Origin: Euptelea pleiosperma
Taxonomy: Eukaryota; Streptophyta; Magnoliopsida; Ranunculales; Eupteleaceae
DNA length: 64,000 nucleotides
Assembly (NCBI GenBank): GCA_035048495.1
Contig: CM068541.1
Coordinates: 10,609,929-10,673,928, forward strand
Direction of reading: 5' to 3'
The translations under genes and the position numbers were made by a program. Below, piece after piece: positions 1 through 15,100 of the stretch (its first letter is position 1; each line of letters starts with the position of its first letter). The notes below the pieces were generated by a model. It worked only from the letters and a program-made list of their open reading frames with translations, did no database searches and was not told the origin of the DNA.

Positions 1-121
1 AACTAAAGTGATCTCAATGGTACTAATAGTGCTTATCAAAAAGAAAAAGGTACATAAAGTAAAATAATTCACTCAGAATAGGAGAATTACCTACCAGAAA
101 AGGGGCATGAAGGTGACTTAC

Positions 122-3100
122 CAAGGGTTGTGAAGCATCAAGCCAGTTATAAATAAGCTCATTACGGAACCACGTCATTTGCCTTTTAGCGAAATTTCTG
201 TATATAATCATTCAAGAAAAAATAAATTCTGGCAGTCAAATGCTGGTGCTCATTTAATGGAGATTGGCATGGCAAGCTGTATAAAATACAAAGAGTACAT
301 AAGCATAGAATGCAACATAGAATCTCCAGAGTCCAACATAGAGGCGCACAGAAAAAATCAAACAGTAGATGTAGTACATAGGAAAACTGATAATCAATCC
401 GCAAGTAGTTATTTCCAAGTGCTTGAGTCATGAACTTGAAAAATACATTGCCTTTACTAAAATGGATTTTAAAGTTACCCAAACAAATACATCATTCATC
501 AACAGGAAATATTGATAATAAATGTACACTGGCATATATAAATAAATTAAATATGTTCAATGAAAAATATTCAAATGCTTACATTCAAGCTAATGAGTTA
601 GAACTTCTCAGGCTTAATCCCTTCCCAAATGGCAAATATAATTTGAATACCAAAAATTTATTTTCAGAAAGGCAAAAAGTAGGCCTGTAAAAGATAAACT
701 CGGCAATCCATCATGAAATGAACATCAATTTCATTAGCAGCTGGATATTCAGTTTAGGGTACATGGCGAATATAATTTGAACGCCAAGGCAAAAGATAGG
801 CTTGTGAAAACAATGAACTCCGCGAGGGAGCGGCACGTGTGTTGCACGTGAGTGATTGTAGGGGCGTCTTTGGAAGAAGTGGCACACTATTAGAGACCAC
901 TGACCGAATGGATGTTTGGCCCATCCCTAGGTGGACCTAAATACAAAAAATCAGCCTGATTAGTGATTTCTAAGCATTCGATTGGAGTCATTTTCATTGG
1001 TTGATTTTTAACCGTGGAAATATAAATTTTTTTCTACATCAATAGTTCCTTTGAAAGAGATTCCGCCATCACATTCGTCGAACTCGGCAGACACACAAAC
1101 AAGATGTTCATGCATGATACCAAATCCCAAAGCTCTCTAACGCTGTGAAATAGTCTTCTTGTTCCTTTCTTTTTCCCCGGAAGCCAAATTATTGCATTAC
1201 TTGAATCCCGTTGATATAGCTTTCAGCTTTACTCATCATTACCCTCTTTCCATGACTTTGTGCATGCATCAATTATTCCACATGTTTCCAACAACACTAG
1301 TATTTGAGAGTTTCAAGAATGTTTGCCATCCCATTTGCTGATTGTTCTCCACATTGTTTCCTATCTATTTCCAGAGACTTCAACACCAATTTTTTCAGAA
1401 AGACTGTTACCATTTTCCTGTACTGAAGTCTGAAAGATCCTCCAACCAAAAACACTGAATCCAGATCTATGGGACTAAAATTGGAAATGGCATGAATGAA
1501 AACAAGTATAAATAAATAAGGCCAGTGGGCGGAGATCGCCAGGATCCAGACTTAGTAAGCAGGAGGTCCTGAGTTCTACTCCTTGGGAGGCCATACCCCC
1601 TGGGATTTATCCCAGTACATCAGACGCGTGGGAACAGGGTGCCTTACGTTCCCTATGGGAGTAATCGGGTGCTCTAAGAGGCCCAGATACCCGTGGTATA
1701 AAAAAAGAAGAGAAAACAAGTAAAAATCATCAAAACCCATTCTTGGATAGTGTTTGCAACATTTCAATGGAGCAAAAGTGTCTTCCCTTAGAATCATGAT
1801 TGTTGGTAGGTGTATGCCTATGGTATTGTTATTAAAGTAACTTCTTGTGATAATAAAAAGAAAATGAGTAGATATTACATGCACTACACGTGAAGGAAGA
1901 TGCATTACCTAGATGCTTTCTGAAATTCTGATAAGAAGGCAGAGAATTCTCCAGAAGAGCTCCTACCCCCTTGTCGCCGACACTTTAATAGGTACTCCAT
2001 AGCCTGAAGTAAAATAAATCATACACACCAAAACAAACCCTTTACAATGATCTTTATAATCTGGATATGGAACATTAGAACTAGCCAATTAAGATCAAAA
2101 CTATGTGAAATAAAATAACAAACTAACTAAACTAAACCAACATGTGCCCACTTAAATAGAATAATAGTCATGAACATAGAATGAAAACGTCACATATGAG
2201 TACGAGATGGTTATATGGTATTCCCAGACGATTTTTTTTTTTTTGATAAGGATTCCCAGACGATACCCATCCATACAACAAGTGAAACATCTCAGATGTG
2301 CCATTACTTATAAGAGTTTTATTTCTTTCACTGATAGCACTCCAATATGGAATAAATTTATTTGATGAAGTCAGCATCCAAGAGGAATAACTTTACGCTC
2401 AAATGTCCATTTTTGATGATTTTTGGCTCATTGAGAAGATCTCTTCAAGACCTTTTTTTGTTAAGTAAAGATTTCTTCAAGACCTACAACTACAACCACT
2501 ATTTTATGTCGTTTTGGCTCCAAAATGTGGATGAAAATTCAAAGATGAATCTATGAAATTTCTTAGTATTTTTTATAACTGAGTGGTAAAGTAGTTTAGG
2601 ATTATATTGGTCTTCTGATTTTTCATAGAATTTAGGACCACTTTGGTCATTACCTAAAGTTGAAGGGATGAGATTAACTACCTGGTTTGTTTTAATCAAA
2701 TGTAGGTGGCTTGTTTTAATCAAATGTAGGGCAATAGCGGTGGTGTGATGCAGGGAAGTCTGAGCACTTTCACCGGGAAGGACCAGTTCAACCACGCCAA
2801 ACAAGACCAAGACCACAGTGCATGTTCGAGTTTAAGTAAACAATGATAGGAGCAAAAGCAGGCGTATCATCGTTGGAGGTACCGTCTTGCGCTGGAGGAG
2901 AAAAATGAAGACAATCACTCTTGTCAAAGCCATGATATTAAAGTTGTTGCAAAGGCGTTTGACAATATTAAGTGTTGGCAGTGATGTCTACGGGCATGAT
3001 CAGGCTGCTAATAGTTCCTCTACATCATCCTACGGAAATCAAAACCTAGGAAGCAACTAGGACACATTGTCCCAAGAAAATGGATGGGGAGCTTCGGCAT

Positions 3101-6100
3101 GGTTTTGAGTCAACGAGATTGAGTTGACTCCAAGTCATCTCGGTTTCAACAGGGACTGGGGTCATGATCCAACTATGAATCACAATTCATACTAGATTGG
3201 ACTTGTCTTGGGTTGACTTAGATAGCTCAGTTGTGTCTCATTTGTATTGACAAGTTGACTCATTTGTAGTCAACAAGGTTTAAAATATCGTTATGTTTCA
3301 TTGTCTCAGTAAGCTGACAGAACGAGACGTGTCAACTGAGATTAAACGAGATAGAATGAGACAAGGGAAAGAACAATATATGTCTTGATAAAATTACACC
3401 ATCTTTTCATGCTTAATTAGATTACAAATATGTTTTTTTTTTAATAAAAAACACGTATACTATGAAAACAAGCTTTTAAACCGATTGTATTACCTAAATT
3501 AGGTTTGTGGCACAAGATGATACATTCCCCCTTGTATCGTCTCGGTACACTGCCGGAACAAGATGAAATGAGATGAAACGAGATTTTGAAACTTGGCAGT
3601 CAAAGAAACCTCACAAGTTTGTCAAACCTCGTGTTCCTTTACACTGACAGTGCCTAAATTTTTTATTTTTTTTTTAAGTATAGGATTTATAAAAGGCAGA
3701 AAAGCCAAAAGGTTGACGGTTCCTAAAATATAATTAATTGATGCATTAAGTGATAGGTCATCATTTTATGCATTTTTCCTGTTCTCCTTTGGGCATTATT
3801 GGAATTCTCCTATGTAAATCTTCAAATCTACACGTAAAGTAGGGTATTATTCCTTCACCATTGCGTAGTAAGTTTCAATACGAATCCTATGGTGTATATT
3901 GGTTTGCACTCATACGTTACATGCATATCATGTATGAAGCCTAAGAAGAGAATTATCCATTTTCGTGTTTTTTATCTTATTTAGGAAACTCCATGAGCAT
4001 AAGGGCATTCTATACCATTCATAGTTATAATTTTCTCTAATATGGGTCGTAATAATGTTTAATGAGCTTATACTAATTATTATTTCATTTGTTTCATTAG
4101 GTGTTTAGGCCCATATGAAGTCCAAGACTCAAAACCCATTATCTACAAAGATGGCAGCATTGCATCACAAATGGTGTCGACCGTGGTTGATCAAAGCAAT
4201 GCTAGTGTGGAAGGCTTGTGCTGGACAGTTGCTGGACCGCAAGTATGTGATGCAATACTTGACTGCAATTGTGGGCCCAGGTGGTTTATAAAAGTTGGTT
4301 GATTTCAAAAGATAAAGTTATGTGTGACTTTCCAAGAATGGATGATCATGATTGACGGAAATGGCATGGTTGATTGAAGATGATGGACCGTAGTTGCATC
4401 TCAAAAGCTAACTGGACGGTGGTTGTACCAATGAATGGACAACATTCCAAAAGGCACATGGAGGTTCCTACAAAGGCTTGGACGGCCTTCCAAATTAGAA
4501 AATGGGACTTTATGCAAAAGGTTGCTGCTGGACCATCCATCTCATGTGATGGACAGCAACCCAAAAAGCTAGTTGGATGATTTTGGAAACAAATATAGAC
4601 AGCTGGATGGTGGATGGTCTCCAAAGGAGTTAGGAAGGCTTTCACTAAGATGAAGAGGAGGGTTTAACTACAATACAAAAGTGGCTTTGTAAACCATAAG
4701 TGGTGGACATCTTTTGTTGCTAAGGAAATGGAGGATAGCTTCTAAAAAGACAAAAATGGTTTTAGTCCAAGAGCAAACACGTTTTGGCGAGTAAAAGGAC
4801 GTGATGATTTTGGAAAATCACAAACAAGGAAAATGGATTAAAAGAAGGAAGATATATTTTATTAATTAAAAAAGACTTCATTCAAAGATGGCTGGAAATT
4901 TCTCTTTCACAAAAGGAAAGGTGTGGATGTTTCTCTACTACAAGGCTGTACGGTGTGGCCATTATAAATCATGGACAACATTCCAAAATTGGTTGTGGAA
5001 CGTGAAAGACAATTTTTGGAACAAGGATTGAAGACATCTTGACATACCAAATGAAGAAAACCGCTAGGATCTCTTTGAAGAAGGGGCAATATCTCTTGTG
5101 GAAGTCTCCCACCCTATATATATAAGCTTGTTGGACGTGTTAATGGTTGGTTGGCTTGGTCCCGACTTTGCACGGCTTCAATGCTTTCTCTTTTGGTACC
5201 TGGAGAGAGTGTCTTGGAGTTCAGACATCACATGACAGCCATCACTCGTTGGGAGCTGGCGAACCTCCTTGGATTGCTCCTCCTCTCCAACGTGTGGCTC
5301 TCTCTCTTGATTTCTCATAGCATCTCTCTTGAGCCGTGCGAGAACTTCTTGGATGAGCGGCTCTCTCTCCTCTCTCTCTTCTAGTTCTTTAGGGTTTAGT
5401 TTATTATTTTCATTGCTCTTCCATTTGGATGATCAGCTAAATTCCTAGCTAAGGTTAGAGGTGAAGTTTGATGATTCCTGATGTTATTTTTGAAACAACA
5501 ATTGAGGTATTAATGTGAATTTTGTTTAATTGAATGGTTTGATTTAGTTCGGAATAATACTACGTGTCTATACATTTTTCTTGATTCATTTTAATTTTCA
5601 GATACATTGTATGCTTCAAAAATCCCTGTGGCATGTTAACAAGTGCGTCATTGTTCTTAACCATGCATTATTCAATTATTTTTTTGTGGATGTCATCATT
5701 GATTTAATCGTTATCCTCCAATTAGATAGAATCATCATTCAATTCTAACTAAGATAAATTGATCAAAAATAATATTGTGGGTTCTTACATGGATCCTTGA
5801 AGCCTTACTGTCTTTTTATTGTTATCTTCATTACTTTTGCTCCATACTACGATGTGGAAAACCTTGAATCAAATTTTTTCTCTCTTCTCTTCTTCTCTTA
5901 TTCATAAACTTATTTTTTGTTACACAAGTCAATCCATGTGGATTTGATCTTTTGAAAGTACTACAACACTTGTACACTTGCAAGTAAAGCTACCCTAGAT
6001 AATTGATCATTCATTTGGATCAATAGTTTAGAAGTAACATTAAGAAATCACATTTTACAACTTAGTGACGGAGCTAAAGCATATCGGAAGATCTCTGAAA

Positions 6101-9100
6101 GACTAGACTATCAACAATAATTATGTTCACTCACTGTATTAAAAATAAATAAATATTATTCTTTAGTTCTATTGTAGATTATACAATATTTAAAAAGAAA
6201 AAAAAATTTTAAAAAAAGAAGTTTATATGACATACTTGTCTATAACCAATTGCTCGTGTTGCAGAATTTGAATTTGGAAGAAGACCTATATCAAGAAGCT
6301 GCATGGCCTCAGAGAGAATTCCCTCACTTCCTACAGTCAAAAAGTGATGTCACCAAAATATACAACTTACAATTCAAATAGTACAATTTTAACTGATTAA
6401 TAGATAAATCAAGGAATAAAAATTTGATCAGTACAATATGTATCCAACTGCTTTTCATAATTAATCATCCAATAATAAAATGCATCATTTTATATCATAT
6501 CATGCATGCACTTCCCAGGTAAAATGTGACTCATACAATGCACAAGGTGATATTTGGAGAGAAACAACTCAATTTTTTTTCACAAACCACCGAGAATACA
6601 GATGATGACTCATTTTGTTCGATATCAGTATCGAACTAGACTTTGCCTTATCTCCTACAAAACATCACTTTATAGACTTCTTTATCGTGTCACTTACTAG
6701 TTAGTAATTCTAGTTTTTGTTTTCTTTACTTGGCAAAATCTCGGCAGTTTCTTATGTTTGAGGAGGTTAAGAAGTTTATTTATCTATTGGGATGTGTATT
6801 ATATACCTATACATCAGTTGTAATTTAGGTATTTCTCCTCATTATTTCTCGACTCTATATGTGTCCTCATTATAAACCCTATTGGGACTATTCATCAATC
6901 TATGAGCTACAAAATTTTATCAGGAATCTCAGATGTTCACATTCCCAATCTGAGTTATTTTCATTTTCTGTCAATAGTTATTGCTACACAAAAGTCCAAG
7001 TAGTTATTTCTGTCAATAGTTATTGCTACACATAGGTGTGTGTGCGTGTGTCGCAAAATCTTTCTGTGGTAGTATTTGGAGAGAAAAAACTTTTATACCC
7101 AGAGGATCCCCCAAAAAAGACTCTTTTGGGCCCACAAACCTATGAATGCTTGGCCCACCATAGTGAATCAATGCGCACCAAAAATCACCCTGATTGGTGA
7201 TTTCTGGACGTTGAATTTGAGTACCCCCGCAAAAAAAAATAATTGAATCTAGCCAGTAGAGAGCACCAGATAAAAAACGGGCTTGAGATCACCGGATAAA
7301 AAATGCTTTAATAATGATAACATGATGTAGTAAACTCTTATTGTAGGCATGGTTCAAAATCTCGTTTTGTCTCAACCGAGACCTATCATTCTGATAGTGT
7401 ACCAAGACAATACATAGGGGAACGTATCCTCTTGTGCCAAAAGCTTAATTTAAGTACCAAAACTGATTTAAAAAGCTTATTCTCATGGTATAAGTGTCTT
7501 TTTATAATACATATAAATACTAAAAACAAATCTATAGTCAAATTAAGCATTAAAAAATGGTTTAATCTTATTAAGACGTATAATGCTTTTTCCATTGTTT
7601 TGTTCCGTCTCGGTCGAGACGTCTCAATCAGCCAGCTTACCGAAAAAATGAAAGGGGACGATATTTTAAACCTTGATTATAGGAAACAAATCCGATAAGG
7701 GACAGTCATAATTGTACCATGGTTTTAAAATTTGACAAAATTTGGCGAAATTAGCCGAATTAATTACGAATTTTGAATGATGAATTAAAGTGTATATGTA
7801 TTAAAAATTTTACAAAATTCGCCGAATTTTTAATTCGAAGTAAACACTAAAAATTCGGCTAATTTCTCGAAGTTTGACCTTTTTTCGCACAAAAAATCGC
7901 CGAATTAATTCGAATTATATAATAAACTTGGATAAGTTTGAAAAAAATTTGCCAAAATGTGGGTAAAATACACTGATTTTTAAGGATATGATAAAACACT
8001 TATAACTCATTATATCATAAAAACAACCATTTAGAGCAACATAAGCAAGATTAATATTGTTTCATTGTTTTGTACATATTGGGAGGAGTTGATAGATGCA
8101 CCCCAGTAGTTGTTTTTGCTGTCAGGGGTCCTCCTCTTGAGCTCTCCCTGTTTTGTACATATTGGGATTTCCCCTTGTGAATAATACTTATAAAAAAAAA
8201 ACTCATTTTGGCAAAAATTCTCCAAACTTCTCTAAGTTAGCCAATATTTACAGAAATTCTCTAAATCGAATTGAACTTCCCCGAATTAATTTTGAATTTT
8301 AACTAACCGAAGTTTAAGGCAAAGTCAAAGGTTAGAACCTTGAACTGTACCCACATCCAATCAAGAGTAACAAGTCTGATAAAAGAGTAACAAACAACAA
8401 ATTATATCAAATTCCTTAAGAAAAATAGAAAGGGATCCTGATGCTACGTGCATGGAATTTGGACAAAAGAAAGTCATGGTCCACAACCACAAGTAATATT
8501 ATCAGCTACTAAGTCATAGATATTTGTAAAGATAAGTATTTGTTTGAGTCCAAGAGATATATAATGTACTAATTACAATTGATTGACTTATCCAATACAA
8601 ATGAAACATGTAGAAACTGATACCCTAAATATCATGTGTAAAAATAATACCATCATAGTTATGTGGAATGGCATTATGGCACAGGATACCTGTAAGCATA
8701 TCTTCACAACGCAGATCGATCATTCTATAAAGATCCAATCTTTGGCTTGAAAGGAAAAAGCAAATGAAGTCATAGTCCAAATCCTTTGAAAGGTTTTCTC
8801 CAAGTCCATCACCAGAAAAGGTGCCATTGTGAGAGGGGTCTGATATTCTTGAATCAAACCGTTCCCTAAAAGAATCATAGGGTACTTGAAAAGCAGATGG
8901 AGGTGATCCACTAGACTGAAATGTCAGAAATAAAAGTTCATGATATACTTAAGCGCATAAATAAAGAAAATGTCAATGAGTAAAAAATTTCACTCCCATT
9001 GAATAATATAAGCACAAATTTCAAGTTCAATCCCTAACAAGAAATGTGTGCACTAGATAAAAAGTTGGAATGTCAACTCATATTTTTCGAATTGAATATA

Positions 9101-12100
9101 AGTATATCCGAATCCGAATAAATTCCGATATCAGAATTTGATTCAATATCCGACGGATATTATGAATCAATATTCGAATTCCAATCCGATTAACTTATCG
9201 GATATCTGAAAATAATGATTCATCCATGTCGGACGACACGGATTCTTGTGCGACACTTCCAAATTCTTTTTTTTCTCTCCTTGCAAGATATTAACAGTTT
9301 CCATAGGTAATGAGTTCTATCTTTCCCAATTGAAGTTTTGTTTGCAACAAATATAACATTATATAAGTGTATTCTCTTGGTTATTAGTATATGATTCAAA
9401 TCATTAGATATCTACCAAGAAAATCTCAATATTTCGTCACAGACTCGTCGTTATAAAATAAAAATAAATTAATAATTAAAATATTCAGCAGTAACCGAAT
9501 CCTATTTTTTGGGCTTTGCTGATATAATAACTATTTATTATTTATTTATACAATTATACTATCATTATAGTTATATTTATATAATATATCGAATCAGATA
9601 TTATCAAATCAGATATATCAATATCCGAATCTATATCTGAAAAGTCCGAAATTTTCGAATAATATCCAATTATTCGAATACGGATTTGAATTTGGATTCC
9701 AATTTTAGACTATCCATTGACACCCCTAATAAAAAGCATATTCCTCATTAAATAAAAAATACTCATTGATTGATTCCATGACCTAGCATATTCCTCATTA
9801 AATAAAAAATACTCATTAATTGATTCCACGACCTAGTGAGAACATTTTGAAACATCCAAAGTTCATGATGCTAGCAAGAAACAACAAGGACTAACCTTGA
9901 TAATCTCAAGGCTACGCCTTAAGCGATACCAATCATTGGAAGCCAAATATTGAGCCCTTGGGTCACCTGCTTTCACCACCAACTGCACAGCTGCATCCCA
10001 ATCCCCATTCCTCTCTAAATCCATGAGCTCAGAGTATACTTCAGAAGCAATCTCTAGAGATGCTTTTGGAACTTCTGGCTTTCCATATATATACCTTTCA
10101 GTTTAACAATGAAATGGTCAACATTATACACCCAATAATTGGGTCTTCTTCGAGCATTTTAGGTATGAAGGATCCAATCGGAATACAAGCACTTGAAAGT
10201 TTTGAGGTAAAAATCCAAAATTATACATTCAAATAAAGAAAAATGTAGCAACCAAAGGTAAAATTCAAATTTTTTTTCCAGAAAGAAAATATCAGAATAA
10301 TTTTGAGAATCAAAGCTAAGGAAGGTTATTTCCAGAAGAATCAGTGAGAGCTTCTCATCGGACCACTTAGAGGTTGAAAATGTTTATCCTGCCCCAAATG
10401 CATGCACATGCAGAGGTGTGCAGACATTGCATCTTTCGGATCAGCTGTCAGGATCATTACCTATTTCTATCATACACACACTAACTGGAGTCTTAGCTAG
10501 TTGCCTCAAGGCCCACAGCACTTATGAAACCTAGCCATAGCATGGTTATTGCACCAAAATTTCCAAAAGTTAGTTTCGAAATTTTGATTTCAGCCAAAGC
10601 GAAATAGAAATCTGGGGTAAGGTCAAATCGAGATTGAATGGAGGAAAGAACCCCCAAACTGTGTCCACTATTCTAAACCAAAAGAGAGGAAAAGATAATT
10701 AAGACTTTATTTCCATTAATAAAGGTCATTTTAAGTTTTTCTTATCTTTCGGGAGCTTATAGAGAGAGAAACAAATAAGATTTTGTTCCCATTAATAAAG
10801 GGAACAAATGAAGACTTTCCAACCCTTTTTTCCAAAATTTTCAAATGTCAACCAAATTTTGGGTTTACATCTGGGCCGTAACCTAGGTCAAAATTGAAAC
10901 TTAAATCCTCCAGATGTAGAGCACGCTGCTACCTCATTTTGTGTGTTGTGTTTGACTGCAAAGGTGTCTCTATAAGTAGAATTTGCATGTGCGACAATTG
11001 CTTCAGGTGAACAAGAATGAATTATTAAAAGAGTTGTGTAACAATGCCACAGACACATGTCACTGTCCAACACAGGTACGAGGTGTCTAACATTATGCTT
11101 TCAAGAAGCCCGAAACACAAACACTGCATACACACATATTATAATATAATATTTCAGTTATATTTAAATCAGAAGCTTTTCAAATAATAAAGAAAGAACC
11201 ATATGAAATTAAAAGCTAACATTTCAGTAAATCATAGAATTATAAAATAGCTTAATAAATAAAAGTTGATTTATAAGAGGGAAAACTATCAAACAGTTAT
11301 AATTATGTTTAACAACTTAACATGGCATGGAGAATAGAATACATCGACCTTCTTTTAGAAATCCTTTTTTATAAAAAGAAAGTAAAAAGAGGGTGACATT
11401 GCCATTCATGTCAGTATATGTGTCGGGACATGTCAACAGCATATTTACATCAATACCAATGTAACAAGGACACTCCTTTTTCTAAGAATTTGTCATGTCA
11501 GACATTGTAATGTACTCATGTGTTGGACACATGGATGTCCCACGGTTAAAGGTCTCATTCTGTTTTGGAATGTCTTTGCCAAGATGTCCAAGTCTAGGGG
11601 GTGACCAAAACAATATTTAGGAGCTTGTCTCAGATTGTCTCGTCGTTGTCTTGATTTTTCCCGTATAATCTCAGTTGAGACGTCACGACTTTTCAATTGA
11701 ACGAGATATACCTTGAGTTATGTAATAGGTGTTGTCAGGGTAGTTCTACAATACCTTTATGTATGTAGGGGCACACTTGTCCATATTTCTCATATAAATA
11801 AGAAGATTGGAGCCATGTGAGTGATACATGCTCTTCCATTCATCTTTCTCTCTCTTTTTCCCCTTTCTTCTCTCTTTATCTTATTTCTACCCATTGATTT
11901 CTACTTGGTATCATAGGGAGGTTGGACAAGAGGACCTACCGAAAATCTCAGCAATCGTACGGGCAGAGGTCCCGAGGTCGTCTAGAAGGATACCACTTGA
12001 TGGAGAATAATTTTCTTTTGTGATTTTTTGACAAATACTTGAAGTATTCTTGATGGACTTTTGCTCAATCTTCTCTCGATAAGGTAAAAAATCATTTTTC

Positions 12101-15100
12101 GTGTTTCTGATCTATGAGGGGTTTCTTAGCTGCGTTTGTTGCTTGCTTTTGGTAGCCTACATAATTCCCAACAATCGAAACAAGCCTCGATGTTTTCTAT
12201 TGAGTATTGAAGATTAGGGAGATGAAACTCCCAACAAAAATTACCGCCAACCCCTCTTTTTGGGCATTTTTGGGTTGTTTTAGGGTTGTAAACCCTATTG
12301 GATCTCCTTTTGTGGTGTTCAAAGGTCTGTTGTGTGTACACGACCTCTTCTTTCCTTCGTTAGTAGATATCAGATATACATGTCTACCAAACGTGGTACC
12401 GGAGGGTCCACCATTAGCTCGGAAGTAACCTCTGGGGGTGCCAGAGGGTCCATGATGACTCAAGTGGGCTTCAAAAACCCAGGTATGCAAATTACCTCAG
12501 TCAAGTTAGATGGGAAGAATTATTTGGAGTGGTCTCAGGCAGCAAGGATGTATATCAGTGGATAAGGAAAGTTGGGGTACATTACCGAGCGAGTTGTCAA
12601 GCCCAAGACTTCTAATGACCTATTGTTTGAGATGTGGGAGACTAAGAAGAATCTCACCGTCATGTCCTAACTTTTTTTTTTTATAAAATGTCCAAACTTC
12701 TTAATTCTATGTAGCCTCATATCAGTTGGGGCTTCCTGTTCTTGCGTACTGCCAAGGAGGTGTGGGATACTGCTTCTCAGACGTACTCTCAGCAACAGAA
12801 TATAGCTAGGGCCTTCCAGTTGTGTCAGAGTGTCTCTCATCTTCATCAGGGGGTATTTTGCCACTCTTAGAAGTACGTGGGAAGAGTTGGACTACTATCA
12901 TGCTTTTCAGCCCTCGTGCACTGAAGATGGCAACAAGTACAGAAAGCTTGTGGAGGAGACTCAAATCTTTGAATTCCTTGCTGGGTTAACTTTGAATATA
13001 AGTTAGCCAGGATACAAATTCTGAGCAGGGACTCTCTACCATCGCTTAGTCAGGTGTACTCATATGTGCAGAGCGAAGAGAACAAGAGAAGTGCCACGGC
13101 ACCAGCAACAACTACAGATAGGTCTGCACTTGCCTCCTTTTCCGCTCCCCAAAGCACTCAGATACGTGTCGACACGGCAAAAAACCCTAACAGTGTCGTG
13201 TTGTTATATAGATAAAGAAGCACAGACACAAAAATGTGATAGATGCAACAACAAAGGGCATGTTTACTATTTATCAATGTTACAAACCGAAAGAATTAAA
13301 GTAGTTAAACCAGTTTGGATAGGTGAGATGCCAGCAGCAACAAGATTTCTTATTGGAGAGCAGAAATTAGATCGCTTTGCCACAATTTCAACAGTCTTTA
13401 CGGCATTATCCACTCCTCTATAGCAGTGACAGTAGAAGAAGTTATAAAATATGACAAAACAACCTTAATGGCAGGCAATGCGGTTTTCTTGTGAACCAGT
13501 TTGATTGACAAGAAAACTATTAAAGCACACATCAAGAATGAGGCCAAGGGCATACTGGTCATTTTGCAAATACGGCACCAATTTATCACCTTTTAGGAGA
13601 CCAATAGTTTCTGGAATCTTTTTGTTAGGAAAAAATAGTGTTTTGTGAATAACAACTCATGTTCTTTGGAAAAAAGAAAAAAAGGTGATTTATCTAAAAA
13701 AAGGTGATTTATCTAATGCCCGGACACAAATAGGTCCAGGCTATTTTTTCTGGAATCTTTTTGTTAAGAAAAGATAGTGTTTTGTGAATAACAACTCATG
13801 TTCTTTGGAAAAAAGAAAAAAAAGGTGATTTATCAAGCTACTTTTTTATTACAGAAAGCAAAAAAAGGAGGAAAAACACAGAATTTGAAAATTCCATTTG
13901 GTTTAAGATTTTATATGCTATGAAGTCACAAATTTTGAGATATAATCGTTGATCGAAAAAATAATGAGATATAATCAAATGGAATTTTTTGGCTGTGAAA
14001 AATTCAAAAAAATTGTTTAGTCCCTCTTAGAGGACGCTGACTGTATAGATGTTTGGGCAACCCCTAGGTAGACCGTACAGACAAATATCAGATTGATTAG
14101 TGATTTCAAACCTTTGGATCTTTGTACGCCAAATAATGGTCAATAATTCTAATATTCCACAGAAAAATCAACCCATGAAAACAACTCCAATCCAATGGTT
14201 AGAAATCCCTAATCAGGCTAATTTTTGGTTTGTTTGTCCATCTAGGGTTGGGCCAAACATCAATACAGTCAGAAATCTCTAAGAATAAGCTACATGGCTC
14301 ATATTTTAGGCCGTTCTACTCGATTGATTGTGCCCCCCCTCGAACAAAATCTTGGCTCCGCCACTGCTTGGGGTCTCACCTCTGGCCCTGACCAAGAGGT
14401 TCCATGACGAAGTTCTAAAACATTGGATATAATTCCAAATAAATGTAAAGTTCTTCAATCTTCATATACCAAGGAAAAGCAAATTTGGGACTTTAGTATT
14501 GAACAGCTGAATGGCATATAGAGTAATAAAGAAGGCTATAATTAGTGTTAGCTGCTACCCTTGTTAAACCACTTGGGGATTTCAAGAGAGATATAAGAAT
14601 ATGAAAGGCTTTTAGAGAAAAAATTCCTCCACAGTGGTTCTCAGGAGATGTAGATGTACCAATTACCAAAGGCATTTGGAGAGAAATTTTTTAAGATTGT
14701 TCACAGTATAATATCAGATAATTAGGACTGCACTACACATTAAACTCACCAGACATTGCATGTGTTACAGATGGATCCAAGCCAGGAACCATCACTGGTG
14801 CGTCTGTCTCATTTGCATGTTGTGCACATTGCATAGTGAAATAGGTAGGTAGGGACAGGATGTACATAAGGACACACACATGTGCATATATATATATATG
14901 CACTGTTGTGCACATTGCATGGTGGAATAGGTAGGTAGGGACGGGGGTCAGATGTACAGAACGACACACACACACGTGTATGTGTGTGTGTGTATATATA
15001 TAATCTGTATGTGTTGTGTGTGTTTGTGTGCCTATATGTACTTGAAGAATATTAAAACTTAAGCTTTGAGGCTTCAGATCTCCTACCCGATTTGAAAGAT

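Larger units (their letters stand above)
198..1908. other. IPT9 intron 8 with MITE and SINE-like pieces
   Basis: No coding exon is seen here. The stretch is AT-rich. It contains a partial inverted-repeat MITE of the M1 family (about 885-1030) and a SINE-like segment (about 1520-1715). Short ORFs of 60-109 codons have no recognisable domain. Confidence 0.6.
6331..8689. other. IPT9 intron 6 with two hAT-type MITEs
   Basis: Contains MITEs at 7348-7675 and 7718-8342 inserted only 42 bp apart, plus an M1-like fragment near 7125-7210. No coding exon seen. Confidence 0.5.

Noticed and set aside
7432..7698. 88-codon ORF
   Set aside because: Lies almost wholly inside a hAT-type MITE and its target duplication; no protein family recognised.
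12197..12490. 97-codon minus-strand ORF
   Set aside because: Antisense to the Copia leader and gag remnant; no recognisable domain.
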